Below are positions 33,430 through 42,026 of a stretch of DNA of 62,370 nt, one piece after another. This DNA comes from Actinomadura harenae (GTDB lineage Bacteria > Actinomycetota > Actinomycetes > Streptosporangiales > Streptosporangiaceae). Under the pieces are notes generated by a model that ran no database searches, was not told the origin of the DNA, and worked only from the letters and a program-made list of their open reading frames with translations. The DNA is taken from contig NZ_RFFG01000052.1 in assembly GCF_003696215.1 (NCBI RefSeq), positions 1-62,370 on the forward strand, read 5' to 3'. The position numbers were made by a program, and so were the translations under genes. How positions within the stretch are numbered: the first letter of the stretch is position 1; every line of letters begins with the position of its first letter.

Positions 33430-34695
33430 ATGTCGCTGGCCAGGGTCTTCGAAGAGCTCATCGGGCCTGACGCGCCAGTGGAGTTCGTCGCTTACGACGG
33501 GTCGCGCGCGGGACGTCCCGGATCCGACATCCGGATCGAGGTGACCTCGCCGTACGCCCTGTCGCACATGGTGCACGCGCCGGGGTCGCTGGGGCTCGCC
33601 CGTGCCTACGTCAGCGGTCATCTCGACGTGCACGGGGACATGTACGAGACGCTGTCGACGCTCCAGCGGGTTCTGGGGGACCTGAGCGTGCGGGACAAGA
33701 CGAAGCTGATGCGCGAGGTGCTGCGGGATCCGCTGCTCCGCGCCGCGGTCTCGCGACGTCTCGACCCGCCGCCGCAGGAGGCGCCGTTCAGCCGCGTGCC
33801 CTCATGGCTGCGGCACTCCAAGAAGCGGGACGCCAGGGCCATCTCGCACCACTACGACGTGTCCAACACGTTCTACGAGTGGGTGCTCGGGCCGTCCATG
33901 GCGTACACCTGCGCGTGTTATCCGACGGAGACGGCCACGCTGGAGGAGGCGCAGTTCTTCAAGCACGACCTGGTCGCGAGGAAGCTCGGGCTCCAGCCCG
34001 GGATGCGGCTGCTGGACGTGGGCTGCGGCTGGGGCGGCATGGTCATGCACGCCGCCAAGGAGTACGGCGTCAAGGCGCTGGGCGTCACGCTGTCGAAGGA
34101 ACAGGCCGAGTGGGCGCAGAAGGCGATCGCCGAGCGCGGCCTCTCCGACCTGGCCGAGGTCCGGCACATGGACTACCGGGACGTGACCGAGAGCGGGTTC
34201 GACGCGGTCAGCTCGATCGGCCTGACCGAGCACATCGGCAAGGACAACCTGCCGTCGTACTTCGCGTTCCTGAACGGCAAGCTCAAGCCGTACGGCCGGA
34301 TGCTCAACCACACCATCACCCGTCCGGACAACCTGGCGCCCGCGATGAAGCCCGGCGGGTTCATCAACCGCTACGTCTTCCCGGACGGCGAGCTGGAGGG
34401 CCCCGGCTTCATCCAGCAGCAGATGAACGACGCGGGTTTCGAGATCCGGCACCAGGAGAACCTGCGCGAGCACTACGCGCGGACGCTCATGGGCTGGGGT
34501 CGCAACCTCGATGAACACTGGGACGAGGCCGTCGCGGAGGTCGGCGAGGGCACGGCCCGGGTGTGGCGCGTGTACATGGCGGGGTGCGTCGTCGGGTTCG
34601 AGGAGAACTGGATCCAGCTGCACCAGACGCTCGGCGTCAAGCTGGACGAGAAGGGCGCGGCGCACATGCCGTTGCGTCCGACCTGGGCTTCCTGA
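33430..34695 (+). CDS. tmsB: Cfa-like SAM methyltransferase making 10-methylene lipids
   Basis: 421 aa. Cyclopropane-fatty-acid-synthase family: SHHYDVSNTFYEWVLGPSMAYTCACY (about 140-165), SAM motif I LLDVGCGWGG (about 195-204), then GVTLSKEQ and a C-terminal R-x-W region. In TmsB/BfaB (Rv0447c-like) proteins this fold methylates the C10 position of oleoyl phospholipids to give 10-methylene stearate. The preceding TmsA reductase completes 10-methylstearate. ATG 33430 with AGGAGGG upstream. A tmsC gene is not adjacent. Confidence 0.88.
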   Translation: MSLARVFEELIGPDAPVEFVAYDGSRAGRPGSDIRIEVTSPYALSHMVHAPGSLGLARAYVSGHLDVHGDMYETLSTLQRVLGDLSVRDKTKLMREVLRDPLLRAAVSRRLDPPPQEAPFSRVPSWLRHSKKRDARAISHHYDVSNTFYEWVLGPSMAYTCACYPTETATLEEAQFFKHDLVARKLGLQPGMRLLDVGCGWGGMVMHAAKEYGVKALGVTLSKEQAEWAQKAIAERGLSDLAEVRHMDYRDVTESGFDAVSSIGLTEHIGKDNLPSYFAFLNGKLKPYGRMLNHTITRPDNLAPAMKPGGFINRYVFPDGELEGPGFIQQQMNDAGFEIRHQENLREHYARTLMGWGRNLDEHWDEAVAEVGEGTARVWRVYMAGCVVGFEENWIQLHQTLGVKLDEKGAAHMPLRPTWAS

Positions 34696-34774
34696 CCGTT
34701 CGGGTCCGGCTCCCGGGGCAGGATTCTTGACCTGTCGGGGTGTCCGAAACCAATAAGGGACAGGCGTCATCCAG

Positions 34775-34822
34775 TACGGAGCCTGGCATGGTGCCTGGTA
34801 CGAAGCCTGGCACGGAGCCCGG
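34775..34822 (+). repeat. 12-bp tandem repeat, four copies
   Basis: The unit TACGGAGCCTGG and variants (CATGGTGCCTGG, TACGAAGCCTGG, CACGGAGCCCGG) occur four times at exact 12-bp steps. The fourth copy forms most of the left arm of the hairpin at 34811-34853. Confidence 0.88.
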
Positions 34823-34853
34823 CGCGCGGGTCGAACGCGCGCCGGGCTCCGTG
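34811..34853. terminator. Large perfect hairpin, bidirectional terminator
   Basis: CACGGAGCCCGGCGCGCG (34811-34828) and CGCGCGCCGGGCTCCGTG (34836-34853) form a perfect 18-bp stem with loop GGTCGAA. It lies between convergent tmsB and the lipoprotein gene. It has no T-run but very high stability. Confidence 0.8.
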
Positions 34854-34895
34854 CTGTTCCGGGAGTGGTTCTCGGGCCCGGCTCCGAGCCGGGGC

Positions 34896-35630
34896 TCAGG
34901 TGAAGCGGAGGGTGGAGGCGATGGCGTCGGCCTCGCTCGGCAGGTGGCCCTCGCGGGCGGTGACGGTGATGACGCAGAGCCGGTCGGGGCCGATGACCTC
35001 GTACTGGCGTCCTTCGAGGACCCCGGCGCCGGTGCGCAGCCGGTAGTCGGCGCGGACGCCCTGCTGCCCGGCCATCGGCATGTCCGTGGTGGTCACGTCG
35101 GTCGCGCCGACGCGGGTGAGGCCGCTGTTGACGGCGGTCTTGAGCAGGTCGGGGGTGATGCCGCCGGTGGTCTGGCAGAGCCCGTTCACGTTGGTGGCGT
35201 AGCCGTCGATGATCGACTTGGGGTCGAGGGCGTAGATGGCGTGCCGGTCCTGGAGGGTGGCGAGGCCCTGCTTGATGGCGGTCTGGTCGGCGCCCTGGAT
35301 GCCCACCTGGTTGAGCCGGTCGGCCAGGTCGCCGGGGGTGAGGGAGATCGGCGTCCAGGTGGGCGGGACGGCGAGGGCGAGCTGGTTCTCGGGGCCGCCG
35401 ACGGTCTTCCAGCCGTCCGGGGTGGGCGCGTCGTCCGGGCCGGACGGGCTGGACGCGGCGGGCGAGGCGGTACCGGACGAAGAGGCGTCGGGCGAGGAGG
35501 TGCCGGGCGAGGAGGCGCCGGTCGTGGCCGGGTCCGAGCCCGCGTCGGACTTGGAGATGCCGAGGCAGCCGGTCAGGGTCAGTGCCGCTCCGAGGGCGAC
35601 GGCTGCGGAGGCGAGCGCGCGGCGTGCCAT
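34896..35630 (-). CDS. Secreted lipoprotein of unknown function
   Basis: 244 aa. A signal peptide with the lipobox LTGC (about residues 18-21) is followed by a Ser/Thr/Ala/Pro-rich linker (about 25-70) and a soluble domain beginning VGGPENQLALAVPPTW. The lipidated protein would sit on the outer face of the membrane. ATG 35630 is chosen because signal-peptide features begin right there; a frame extended to 35702 adds polar residues ahead of it. No family was recognised with confidence. It is divergent from the GMC oxidoreductase gene. Confidence 0.75.
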   Translation of the reverse strand: MARRALASAAVALGAALTLTGCLGISKSDAGSDPATTGASSPGTSSPDASSSGTASPAASSPSGPDDAPTPDGWKTVGGPENQLALAVPPTWTPISLTPGDLADRLNQVGIQGADQTAIKQGLATLQDRHAIYALDPKSIIDGYATNVNGLCQTTGGITPDLLKTAVNSGLTRVGATDVTTTDMPMAGQQGVRADYRLRTGAGVLEGRQYEVIGPDRLCVITVTAREGHLPSEADAIASTLRFT

Positions 35631-35780
35631 CTGCGAGGAGTCCTTTCGCCGGAAAGGTGTGCATTGTCCTGACGCGATCGTGATGAGTGCGGTTCGCGAC
35701 ATGAACTGTGACGTGCATCACAGGCGACACAACGGTCGGACCGTAATCGGTAATCTCCAGTCAACAGACAGCGCAGATGG

Positions 35781-35792
35781 TATCTCTAAGAT
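35781..35792 (+). promoter_or_regulatory. Possible leaderless-type -10 box
   Basis: TATCTC (35781-35786) ends 6 nt before the GTG at 35793 and no Shine-Dalgarno is visible. The match to TANNNT lacks the last T, so confidence is low. Confidence 0.35.
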
Positions 35793-37379
35793 GTGGACTA
35801 CGACTACGTCATCATCGGCGCGGGATCCGCCGGGGCCGCGCTGGCCGCCCGTCTGTCCGAGGACAGCTCGGTCCGGGTCGCGCTGCTCGAGGCGGGCGGA
35901 CCGGACCGTCAACAGGAGATCCGCATCCCCGCCGCCTTCACCAGGCTCTTCAAGACGACCCTCGACTGGAACTTCCAGACCGTCGCGCAGCCGGGGCTGG
36001 ACGACCGCGAGATCTACTGGCCGCGCGGCCGGATGTTAGGCGGTTCGTCCTCGATGAACGCCATGATGTGGGTGCGCGGCACCCGGGCCGACTACGACGG
36101 CTGGGACGTGCCGGGCTGGACCTACGACGACGTCCTGCCGTACTTCCGCCGCGCGGAGGGCCGTGTCGGCAGCAACGCGGGCCAGATCTACGGGGTGGAC
36201 GGCCCGGTCACCGTCTCCGACCAGCGCGACACCAACGTCACGACGCGCGCGTTCCTGGAGACCTGCGAGAAGGCCGGGCTGACCCGGCTGGACGAGCTGA
36301 ACGGCCCGGACCTCGAGGGCTACTCGATCGTCCCGGTGAGCCAGCGCCGCGGACGCCGCTGGTCGACCGCGGACGCGTACCTGCGCCCGGCCCGGCGGCG
36401 CCGGAACCTGGCGGTCATGACGAACGCGCACGTCTCGCGCCTGCTCATCGAGGACGGACGGGCCGTCGGCGTCCGGTTCGCGCGTGGCGGCGACCCGGGC
36501 GCGCGGCGCGAGGTCGTGACGGCGCGGCGCGAGGTCGTGCTCTGCGCGGGGGCCGTCGGCTCGCCGCACCTGCTCCTGCTGTCGGGCGTCGGCGACCCCG
36601 ACCACCTGCGCGAACACGGCGTCCAGACGGTCGTCGAACGGCCCGGGGTGGGACGGCACCTCCAGGACCATCTGGCGATCATGCTGCTGCGGCACTGCCC
36701 TGAGCCGGTCACCCTGGTCGGAGCGGGCGGCCGCGCCGACATCGCGCGCTATCTGCTGCTGCGGCGCGGGCCGTTCACCTCGAACGTGGGGGAGGGCGTC
36801 GCGTACGCGCGCAGCGGTCCCGAGCAGGCCGTGCCCGATCTGGAGCTGGTGTTCGCACCCGTCCCGCTCATCGGCGCGGGGCTCGTGCAGCCGACCGAGC
36901 ACGGGGTGACGCTGGGCGTCGTCCTGCTGCGGCCCGAGTCGTCCGGGCGGGTCGGCCTGGCGTCGGGCGACCCGTTCGCCAAGCCGCTGATCGACCCGGG
37001 GTACCTGTCGGCGCCCGGCGACCTCCGGCGGCTGGTCACGGGGCTGCGGATGGGCGAGCGGCTGCTCGACGCCGAGCCCGTGTCCCGGTACGCGACGCGT
37101 CCGATGACCCCGCTCCGCGACGGCGACGACGACGCGGCGCTGGAGGACTACGTCCGCGCGAACGCCGAGACGCTCTACCACCCGACCGGGACGTGCCGGA
37201 TGGGCACGGACGAGGACTCCGTCGTCGGCCCCGACCTGCGGGTCCGCGGCGTGGACGGCCTCCGTGTCGCGGACGCCTCGATCCTGCCGGAGATCATCCG
37301 CGGGCACACCAACGCGCCGTCGGTCATGGTCGGCGAGTACGCCGCCGACATCATCCGCCGCGCGGAGACCGGTAGCTGA
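35793..37379 (+). CDS. GMC-family FAD oxidoreductase (choline/alcohol dehydrogenase-like)
   Basis: 528 aa. The FAD-binding GAGSAGAALAARLSED is at about 9-24, the GMC signature 1 region is GRMLGGSSSMNAMMWVRG, signature 2 is GAVGSPHLLLLSGVGD, and the active-site His region lies in ETLYHPTGTCRMG and RGHTNAPSVMVGE. It oxidises an alcohol, with choline-dehydrogenase-like enzymes as nearest type. GTG start. It is convergent with a class III aminotransferase. No betaine aldehyde dehydrogenase or transporter is nearby, so choline is not assured as substrate. Confidence 0.9.
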   Translation: MDYDYVIIGAGSAGAALAARLSEDSSVRVALLEAGGPDRQQEIRIPAAFTRLFKTTLDWNFQTVAQPGLDDREIYWPRGRMLGGSSSMNAMMWVRGTRADYDGWDVPGWTYDDVLPYFRRAEGRVGSNAGQIYGVDGPVTVSDQRDTNVTTRAFLETCEKAGLTRLDELNGPDLEGYSIVPVSQRRGRRWSTADAYLRPARRRRNLAVMTNAHVSRLLIEDGRAVGVRFARGGDPGARREVVTARREVVLCAGAVGSPHLLLLSGVGDPDHLREHGVQTVVERPGVGRHLQDHLAIMLLRHCPEPVTLVGAGGRADIARYLLLRRGPFTSNVGEGVAYARSGPEQAVPDLELVFAPVPLIGAGLVQPTEHGVTLGVVLLRPESSGRVGLASGDPFAKPLIDPGYLSAPGDLRRLVTGLRMGERLLDAEPVSRYATRPMTPLRDGDDDAALEDYVRANAETLYHPTGTCRMGTDEDSVVGPDLRVRGVDGLRVADASILPEIIRGHTNAPSVMVGEYAADIIRRAETGS

Positions 37380-37380
37380 A

Positions 37381-37424
37381 CCAGCGCAGAGGCCAGCGCG
37401 GAGGCCAGCGCAGAGGCCAGCGCG
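37381..37424 (+). repeat. 12-bp tandem repeat, 3.7 copies
   Basis: CCAGCGCAGAGG, CCAGCGCGGAGG, CCAGCGCAGAGG and a partial CCAGCGCG follow at exact 12-bp steps immediately after the GMC stop codon. A GC-rich hairpin-forming segment follows. Confidence 0.88.
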
Positions 37425-37446
37425 CGCGGACGCGCGCACAGGCCAA

Positions 37447-37470
37447 GGGCGGGGCTGCGCGGCCCCGCCC
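37447..37470. terminator. Bidirectional terminator
   Basis: GGGCGGGGC / GCCCCGCCC, a perfect 9-bp stem with loop TGCGCG, between the convergent GMC and aminotransferase genes. Confidence 0.78.
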
Positions 37471-37489
37471 TCCCCATCGCTTCCGCCTG

Positions 37490-38863
37490 TTACAGCTTCG
37501 CCCAGGCCTCCGTCAGGACGGACCGGAGGATCTGCTCCATCTCGTCGAACTGCGCCTGGTCGCAGACCAGCGGCGGCGCGAGCTGGACGACCGGGTCGCC
37601 GCGGTCGTCGGCGCGGCAGTACAGGCCGTTCTCGAACAGGGCCTTGTCGAGGAAGCCGCGCAGCAGCCGCTCGGACTCGTCGTCGTCGAAGGTCTCCTTG
37701 GTGGCCTTGTCCTTGACCAGCTCGATCCCGTAGAAGTAGCCGTCGCCGCGGACGTCGCCGACGATCGGCAGGTCGAGCAGCTTCTCCAGGGTGGCGCGGA
37801 ACGCGGCCTCGTTGCGGGAGACGTGGCCGAGCAGGTCCTCACGCTCGAACAGGTCGAGGTTGGCGAGCGCGACGGCCGACGACACGGGGTGGCCGCCGAA
37901 GGTGTAGCCGTGCGCGAACATGTTGGCGCCCTGCGCGAACGGCTCGAACAGCCGGTCGGACACGAGCATGCCGCCGAGCGGCGAGTACCCCGAGGTCAGC
38001 CCCTTGGCGAAGGTGATGATGTCCGGCTGGAAGTCGAACTTCTGCGCGCCGAACATGGTGCCGAGGCGGCCGAACGCGCAGATCACCTCGTCCGAGACGA
38101 GCAGGACGTCGTGCTTGTCGCAGATCTCGCGGACGCGCTGGAAGTAGCCGGGCGGCGGCGGGAAGCAGCCGCCGGCGTTCTGCACCGGCTCGAGGAAGAC
38201 CGCGGCGACGGTGTCGGGGCCCTCGAACTCGATGGCCTCCTCGATCCGGTCGGCGGCCCAGCGGCCGAACGCCTCGGGGGCGTCGGCGTGCGCGGACGCG
38301 CGGTAGATGTTGGTGTTCGGGACGCGGAACCCGGACGGCACGAGCGGCTCGTACGGCGCCTTGATGCCGGGCAGGCCGGTCAGGGACAGCGCGCCGTGCG
38401 GGGTGCCGTGGTAGGCGACCGCGCGGCTGATCACCTTGTGCTTGCCGGGCTTGCCGACGAGCTTGTAGTAGTGCTTGGCGAGCTTCCAGGCGCTCTCGAC
38501 CGCCTCGCCGCCGCCGGTGGTGAAGAAGACGCGGTTGAGGTCGCCGGGCGCGAGGTCGGCGAGCCGCGCGGCGAGCTCGACGGCCTTCGGGTGGCCGTAG
38601 GACCAGATCGGGAAGAAGGCCAGTTCGGCGGCCTGCTTGGCGGCGGCCTGGGCGAGCTCCTCGCGGCCGTGCCCGGCCTGGACGGTGAACAGGCCGGCGA
38701 GGCCGTCCAGGTAGCGGCGGCCCTGGTCGTCGAAGACGTACGCGCCCTCGCCACGGACGATCATCGGGACCTCGGCCCCGGCCACGACCGCGGAGTGCCG
38801 GGCGAAGTGCATCCAGAGGTGGTCACGGGCGGCCGACTGAAGCGACTCGGACGGGTGTGTCAT
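37490..38863 (-). CDS. Class III PLP-dependent aminotransferase
   Basis: 457 aa, full length. Key motifs are FFTTGGGEAVESAWKLAKHYY (phosphate-binding region), VISRAVAYHGTPHGALSLTG, VLLVSDEVICAFGRLG (PLP-interacting Asp) and the Schiff-base Lys in IITFAKGLTSGYSPLGG. The sequence is of the omega-amino acid:pyruvate / putrescine:pyruvate transaminase type; the amine donor is not visible. ATG 38863 (MTHPSES) has a better context than one at 38878. The upstream region carries an inverted repeat at 38913-38933 that may be its operator. Confidence 0.9.
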   Translation of the reverse strand: MTHPSESLQSAARDHLWMHFARHSAVVAGAEVPMIVRGEGAYVFDDQGRRYLDGLAGLFTVQAGHGREELAQAAAKQAAELAFFPIWSYGHPKAVELAARLADLAPGDLNRVFFTTGGGEAVESAWKLAKHYYKLVGKPGKHKVISRAVAYHGTPHGALSLTGLPGIKAPYEPLVPSGFRVPNTNIYRASAHADAPEAFGRWAADRIEEAIEFEGPDTVAAVFLEPVQNAGGCFPPPPGYFQRVREICDKHDVLLVSDEVICAFGRLGTMFGAQKFDFQPDIITFAKGLTSGYSPLGGMLVSDRLFEPFAQGANMFAHGYTFGGHPVSSAVALANLDLFEREDLLGHVSRNEAAFRATLEKLLDLPIVGDVRGDGYFYGIELVKDKATKETFDDDESERLLRGFLDKALFENGLYCRADDRGDPVVQLAPPLVCDQAQFDEMEQILRSVLTEAWAKL

Positions 38864-38912
38864 CACTCTTCCTCGCAAAGCCGAGGATCCCTCGCTGTCT
38901 GCGAGCGATCCA

Positions 38913-38933
38913 GTTGTCTAGATGCTAGCCAAC
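38913..38933. promoter_or_regulatory. Inverted repeat upstream of the aminotransferase gene
   Basis: GTTGTCTAG-ATG-CTAGCCAAC is a 21-bp palindrome with one mismatch per arm, 50 nt before the start codon. Its GTTGTCTAG arms resemble GntR-type operators; no gntR gene is in the window. Confidence 0.5.
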
Positions 38934-39020
38934 TACGGATTCCGATGTAAACATGGCGATGTAGTAACGAGATCCGTACTTCTCGTGAGTCTTCTCACGG
39001 TTCGGTAGGCTCGTCGTGCG

Positions 39021-39032
39021 AAGCGAGCGCTT
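39021..39032. promoter_or_regulatory. Short palindrome before the hydrolase gene
   Basis: AAGCG-AG-CGCTT lies 12 nt upstream of the hydrolase ATG, overlapping the ribosome-binding-site area. It is similar to the core of the palindrome at 39945-39956. Confidence 0.4.
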
Positions 39033-39043
39033 GGGAGGCACTC

Positions 39044-39943
39044 ATGACGCGCGACGAGCCCCTCGCCTCCGGCCTGGTCACCGCGGACGGGCTGGAGTTC
39101 GGATACCTGACGTCCGGGCCCGCGTCCGGCCCGCTCGCGCTGTGCCTGCACGGGTTCCCCGACTCGGCGCACACGTGGCGCCACCTGATGCCCGAGCTGG
39201 CCGCCGCCGGGTACCGCGCGGTCGCGCCGTTCATGCGCGGCTACGCGCCCACCGCGATTCCGAAGGACGGCGCGTACCAGACGGGCGCGCTCGCCGCCGA
39301 CGCGAACGCGCTGCACGAGGTGTTCGGCGGGGAGGGCGACGCCGTCCTGATCGGGCACGACTGGGGAGCGTCGGCCGCCTACGCGGCGTCCGCGTCCGCG
39401 CCTGAACGGTGGCGGCGCGTCGTCACCCTCGCCGTCCCGCCGATGGGGACGATCCTCCAGGCGTTCTTCACATACGAGCAGCTCAAGCGCTCCTTCTACG
39501 TCTTCCTCATGCAGACGCCGCTGGCCGCGATGGCGATGACCGAGGACTTCGTCGCCGGACTCTGGAACGACTGGTCACCCGGCCACGCGGCCGCGGACGA
39601 CGTCGCGCGCTTCATGGAGTGCATGGCGACCCCCGCGCACATGGAGGCGGCCATCGGGTACTACCGCGCGATGCTCGACTCGTCCCGGCACCTGCCGCGT
39701 TATGGGGCCGAGCAGAACGCGACGTCCGCGCCGGGGGAGAGGCCCACGCTGTACCTGCACGGCGCGTCCGACGGGTGCTTCGGCGCGGACGCCCTGTTCG
39801 CCGACCGCGACGCCCTCACCGGCCACCTTCCGCCGGACTCGCGCGCCGAACTCGTCCCGGACGCGGGCCACTTCCTGCACCTGGAGCGTCCGGACGAGGT
39901 GAACCGGCGCGTCCTCGACTGGATCGGGCCCGCCCGGGGTTGA
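39044..39943 (+). CDS. Alpha/beta hydrolase (epoxide hydrolase-like)
   Basis: 299 aa. The oxyanion-hole motif is LHGFPDSAHTW (about 36-46), the nucleophile elbow is IGHDWGASAAY (Asp, about 106), and the catalytic His is in AGHFLHLE near the C-terminus. An Asp nucleophile fits epoxide hydrolases or haloalkane dehalogenases rather than esterases. A hydrophobic cap domain lies at about 135-215. ATG has GGGAGG upstream. It is followed by a P450 gene, which could generate an epoxide or hydroxylated substrate for it. Confidence 0.87.
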   Translation: MTRDEPLASGLVTADGLEFGYLTSGPASGPLALCLHGFPDSAHTWRHLMPELAAAGYRAVAPFMRGYAPTAIPKDGAYQTGALAADANALHEVFGGEGDAVLIGHDWGASAAYAASASAPERWRRVVTLAVPPMGTILQAFFTYEQLKRSFYVFLMQTPLAAMAMTEDFVAGLWNDWSPGHAAADDVARFMECMATPAHMEAAIGYYRAMLDSSRHLPRYGAEQNATSAPGERPTLYLHGASDGCFGADALFADRDALTGHLPPDSRAELVPDAGHFLHLERPDEVNRRVLDWIGPARG

Positions 39944-39944
39944 C

Positions 39945-39956
39945 GCAAGCGCTTGC
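39945..39956. promoter_or_regulatory. Perfect 12-bp palindrome before the P450 gene
   Basis: GCAAGCGCTTGC lies 2 nt after the hydrolase stop and about 40 nt before the P450 start. The CAAG-NN-CTTG core is that of TetR-type operators such as KstR2 sites in actinobacteria. A relation to sterol catabolism is only a suggestion. Confidence 0.5.
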
Positions 39957-39995
39957 TTTGTCACCATGGGGGGACACGCTGGAGAGGTGGTGGCC

Positions 39996-41282
39996 ATGGT
40001 GGGCCCGGACGCGATCGGATCAGGCGAGACGGAACCCGCGGACGTCGACCTGGCGGACCCCGCCTTCTGGGCACGGCCGCTGAAGGAGCGGGCGGAGGTG
40101 TTCGCGGCGCTGCGGCGGCTCGACCGTCCGGCGCACTATCCCGAGCATCCGATCCCGCAGCTGGAGGCGTTCGGGTTCCAGCGCGGGGACGGGCACTACG
40201 CGCTGGTCAGGCACGCGGACGTCGCGGAGGCCAGCCGCCGTCCCGACGTGTTCTGCTCCTCGCGCGGCACGATCTCCGCGACGCTCGACCCGCCGCCCGA
40301 GTTCATGGAGTACTTCAGCTCCATGATCACGATGGACGACCCGCGGCACGCCCGGCTGCGCAGGATCGTCTCGCGCGCCTTCACCGCCCGCGTGATCGCC
40401 CGCATCACCGACACGATCGACGCGGTCGCCGTCCAGGTCATCGAGGACTTCCGGCCGAAGGGCGGCGGCGACTTCGTCACCGACGTCGCCGGGCGGCTCC
40501 CCCTGAAGATCATCTGTGACCTGATGGGCGTCCCGGCGGAGCGGCACGACCGGGTCTTCGAGCTGTCCAACATGATCATCGGCTCGTTCGACCCCGAGTA
40601 CGTCCCCGACCTCGCCGAGGTCGGGCCGAGCGTGATCGCGGCCGGCGAGGAGCTGCGGCAGATCGTCTACGACCTGGCCGCCGAGCGTGCCGGCCGCCCC
40701 GAGGACGACCTGACCTCGCTGCTCGTCCAGGGGAACGTGGAGGGCGAGTCGCTCACCGACCAGGAGATCGGCTCGTTTTTCATCCTGCTGATCATCGCGG
40801 GCAACGAGACGACCCGGAACGCGATCGCGCACGGCCTCGACCTCCTCACCCGCCACCCCGCCCAGCGCGACCTCTGGACGTCCGACTTCGAGCGGCACGC
40901 GCCGACGGCCGTCGAGGAGATCGTCCGGTACGCGACCCCGGTCACCTTCATGCGCCGGACCGTCACACGCGACCACGAACTGGGCGGGCAGCGGTTCAAG
41001 GACGGCGACAAGGTCTTCATGTACTACTGCTCGGCCAACCGCGACGAGGCCGTCTTCACCGACCCCGACACGTTCGACATCACCCGCGACCCGAACCCGC
41101 ACCTCGGCTTCGGCGCGCCCGGCCCGCACTTCTGCCTCGGCGCGCACCTCGCCCGGCAGGAGATCACGGTGATGTTCCGCGAGCTGTTCCGCCGCCTGCC
41201 GGGCCTGCGCGCCACGGCGCCCCCCGAACGCCTCGCGTCCAACTTCATCAACGGCATCAAGCACCTGGAGTGCGAGTTCTGA
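39996..41282 (+). CDS. Cytochrome P450
   Basis: 428 aa. I-helix AGNETTRNA (oxygen activation), ExxR motif in EEIVRYATP, and the haem-binding loop FGAPGPHFCLGAHLAR with the Cys ligand near residue 375. The sequence looks like the actinobacterial steroid/methyl-branched lipid hydroxylase group (CYP124/125/142-like), inferred from the overall pattern. ATG 39996 is preceded by GGAGAGG; ATG 39966 has none. It is co-oriented with the hydrolase 52 nt upstream. No ferredoxin gene is adjacent. Confidence 0.9.
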   Translation: MVGPDAIGSGETEPADVDLADPAFWARPLKERAEVFAALRRLDRPAHYPEHPIPQLEAFGFQRGDGHYALVRHADVAEASRRPDVFCSSRGTISATLDPPPEFMEYFSSMITMDDPRHARLRRIVSRAFTARVIARITDTIDAVAVQVIEDFRPKGGGDFVTDVAGRLPLKIICDLMGVPAERHDRVFELSNMIIGSFDPEYVPDLAEVGPSVIAAGEELRQIVYDLAAERAGRPEDDLTSLLVQGNVEGESLTDQEIGSFFILLIIAGNETTRNAIAHGLDLLTRHPAQRDLWTSDFERHAPTAVEEIVRYATPVTFMRRTVTRDHELGGQRFKDGDKVFMYYCSANRDEAVFTDPDTFDITRDPNPHLGFGAPGPHFCLGAHLARQEITVMFRELFRRLPGLRATAPPERLASNFINGIKHLECEF

Positions 41283-41294
41283 CGTTCCCCGCCG

Positions 41295-42026
41295 TCACCA
41301 GGGGAGCGGCTCGGTCCCGAAGAAGAACCCGCCGGACGGGCCGTCCTCGGGGAGCAGCGCGAGCGGCACGACGAACCCCGCGCCCTCCTCGACCGTCTGG
41401 TGCCCGGTGTGCGCGTTCAGGTCGGTCGCCGTGTAACCGGGACTGGTCGAGTTCACCTTGACGGCGGTGCCGGCCAGCTCCTTCGCGTATGCCAGCGTGA
41501 CCCCGTTCAGTGCCGCCTTGGACGAGTTGTAGGCCAGCAGGTTGAAGGCGTAGTACGTGTCGTCCGGGTCGCTGAGCCGGGTGAGGGAGCCCAGCTCGCT
41601 CGACACGTTCACGACCCGCGCGGCGTCGGCCTGGCGCAGCAGGGGCAGCATCGCGTTCGTGACCGCGACGACGCCGAACACGTTGGTCTCGTACGTCGTG
41701 CGCAGCGCCGCCACGGTCAGCTGACTCGGCGCGACGCTCGCCTCGGCCGGTGCGACCCCGGCGTTGTTGACGAGGACGTCGAGGCGTCCGTACTCGGCCT
41801 CGATCCACTTCGCGGCGTCCCGGACGCTCTGGTCGTCGGTCACGTCCAACTGGACGAACCGCGCGTCGAGCCCCGCCTCGGACAGTTCGGCCGCCGCCTT
41901 CTCGCCGCGCTCCCGCGACCGGGACCCGACGAGGACGGTCATGCCCTCCTGGCCGAGCCTCCGCGCCGTCTCGAATCCGATTCCCTTGTTCGCCCCGGTG
42001 ATGAGGGCGATCCGCTTCTCGCTCAT
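41295..42026 (-). CDS. Short-chain dehydrogenase/reductase
   Basis: 243 aa. TGANKGIG at residues 10-17, NNAG at about 89, the catalytic Ser in VNVSSELG and the Tyr-x3-Lys in YNSSKAAL. VGSRS after strand 2 (Arg at the cofactor ribose) suggests NADP(H). This type (carbonyl reductase-like, ending GGFFFGTEPLPW) is commonly found divergent from an MmyB-like regulator, as here. The gene converges with the P450 and ends 12 nt from it. Confidence 0.9.
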   Translation of the reverse strand: MSEKRIALITGANKGIGFETARRLGQEGMTVLVGSRSRERGEKAAAELSEAGLDARFVQLDVTDDQSVRDAAKWIEAEYGRLDVLVNNAGVAPAEASVAPSQLTVAALRTTYETNVFGVVAVTNAMLPLLRQADAARVVNVSSELGSLTRLSDPDDTYYAFNLLAYNSSKAALNGVTLAYAKELAGTAVKVNSTSPGYTATDLNAHTGHQTVEEGAGFVVPLALLPEDGPSGGFFFGTEPLPW

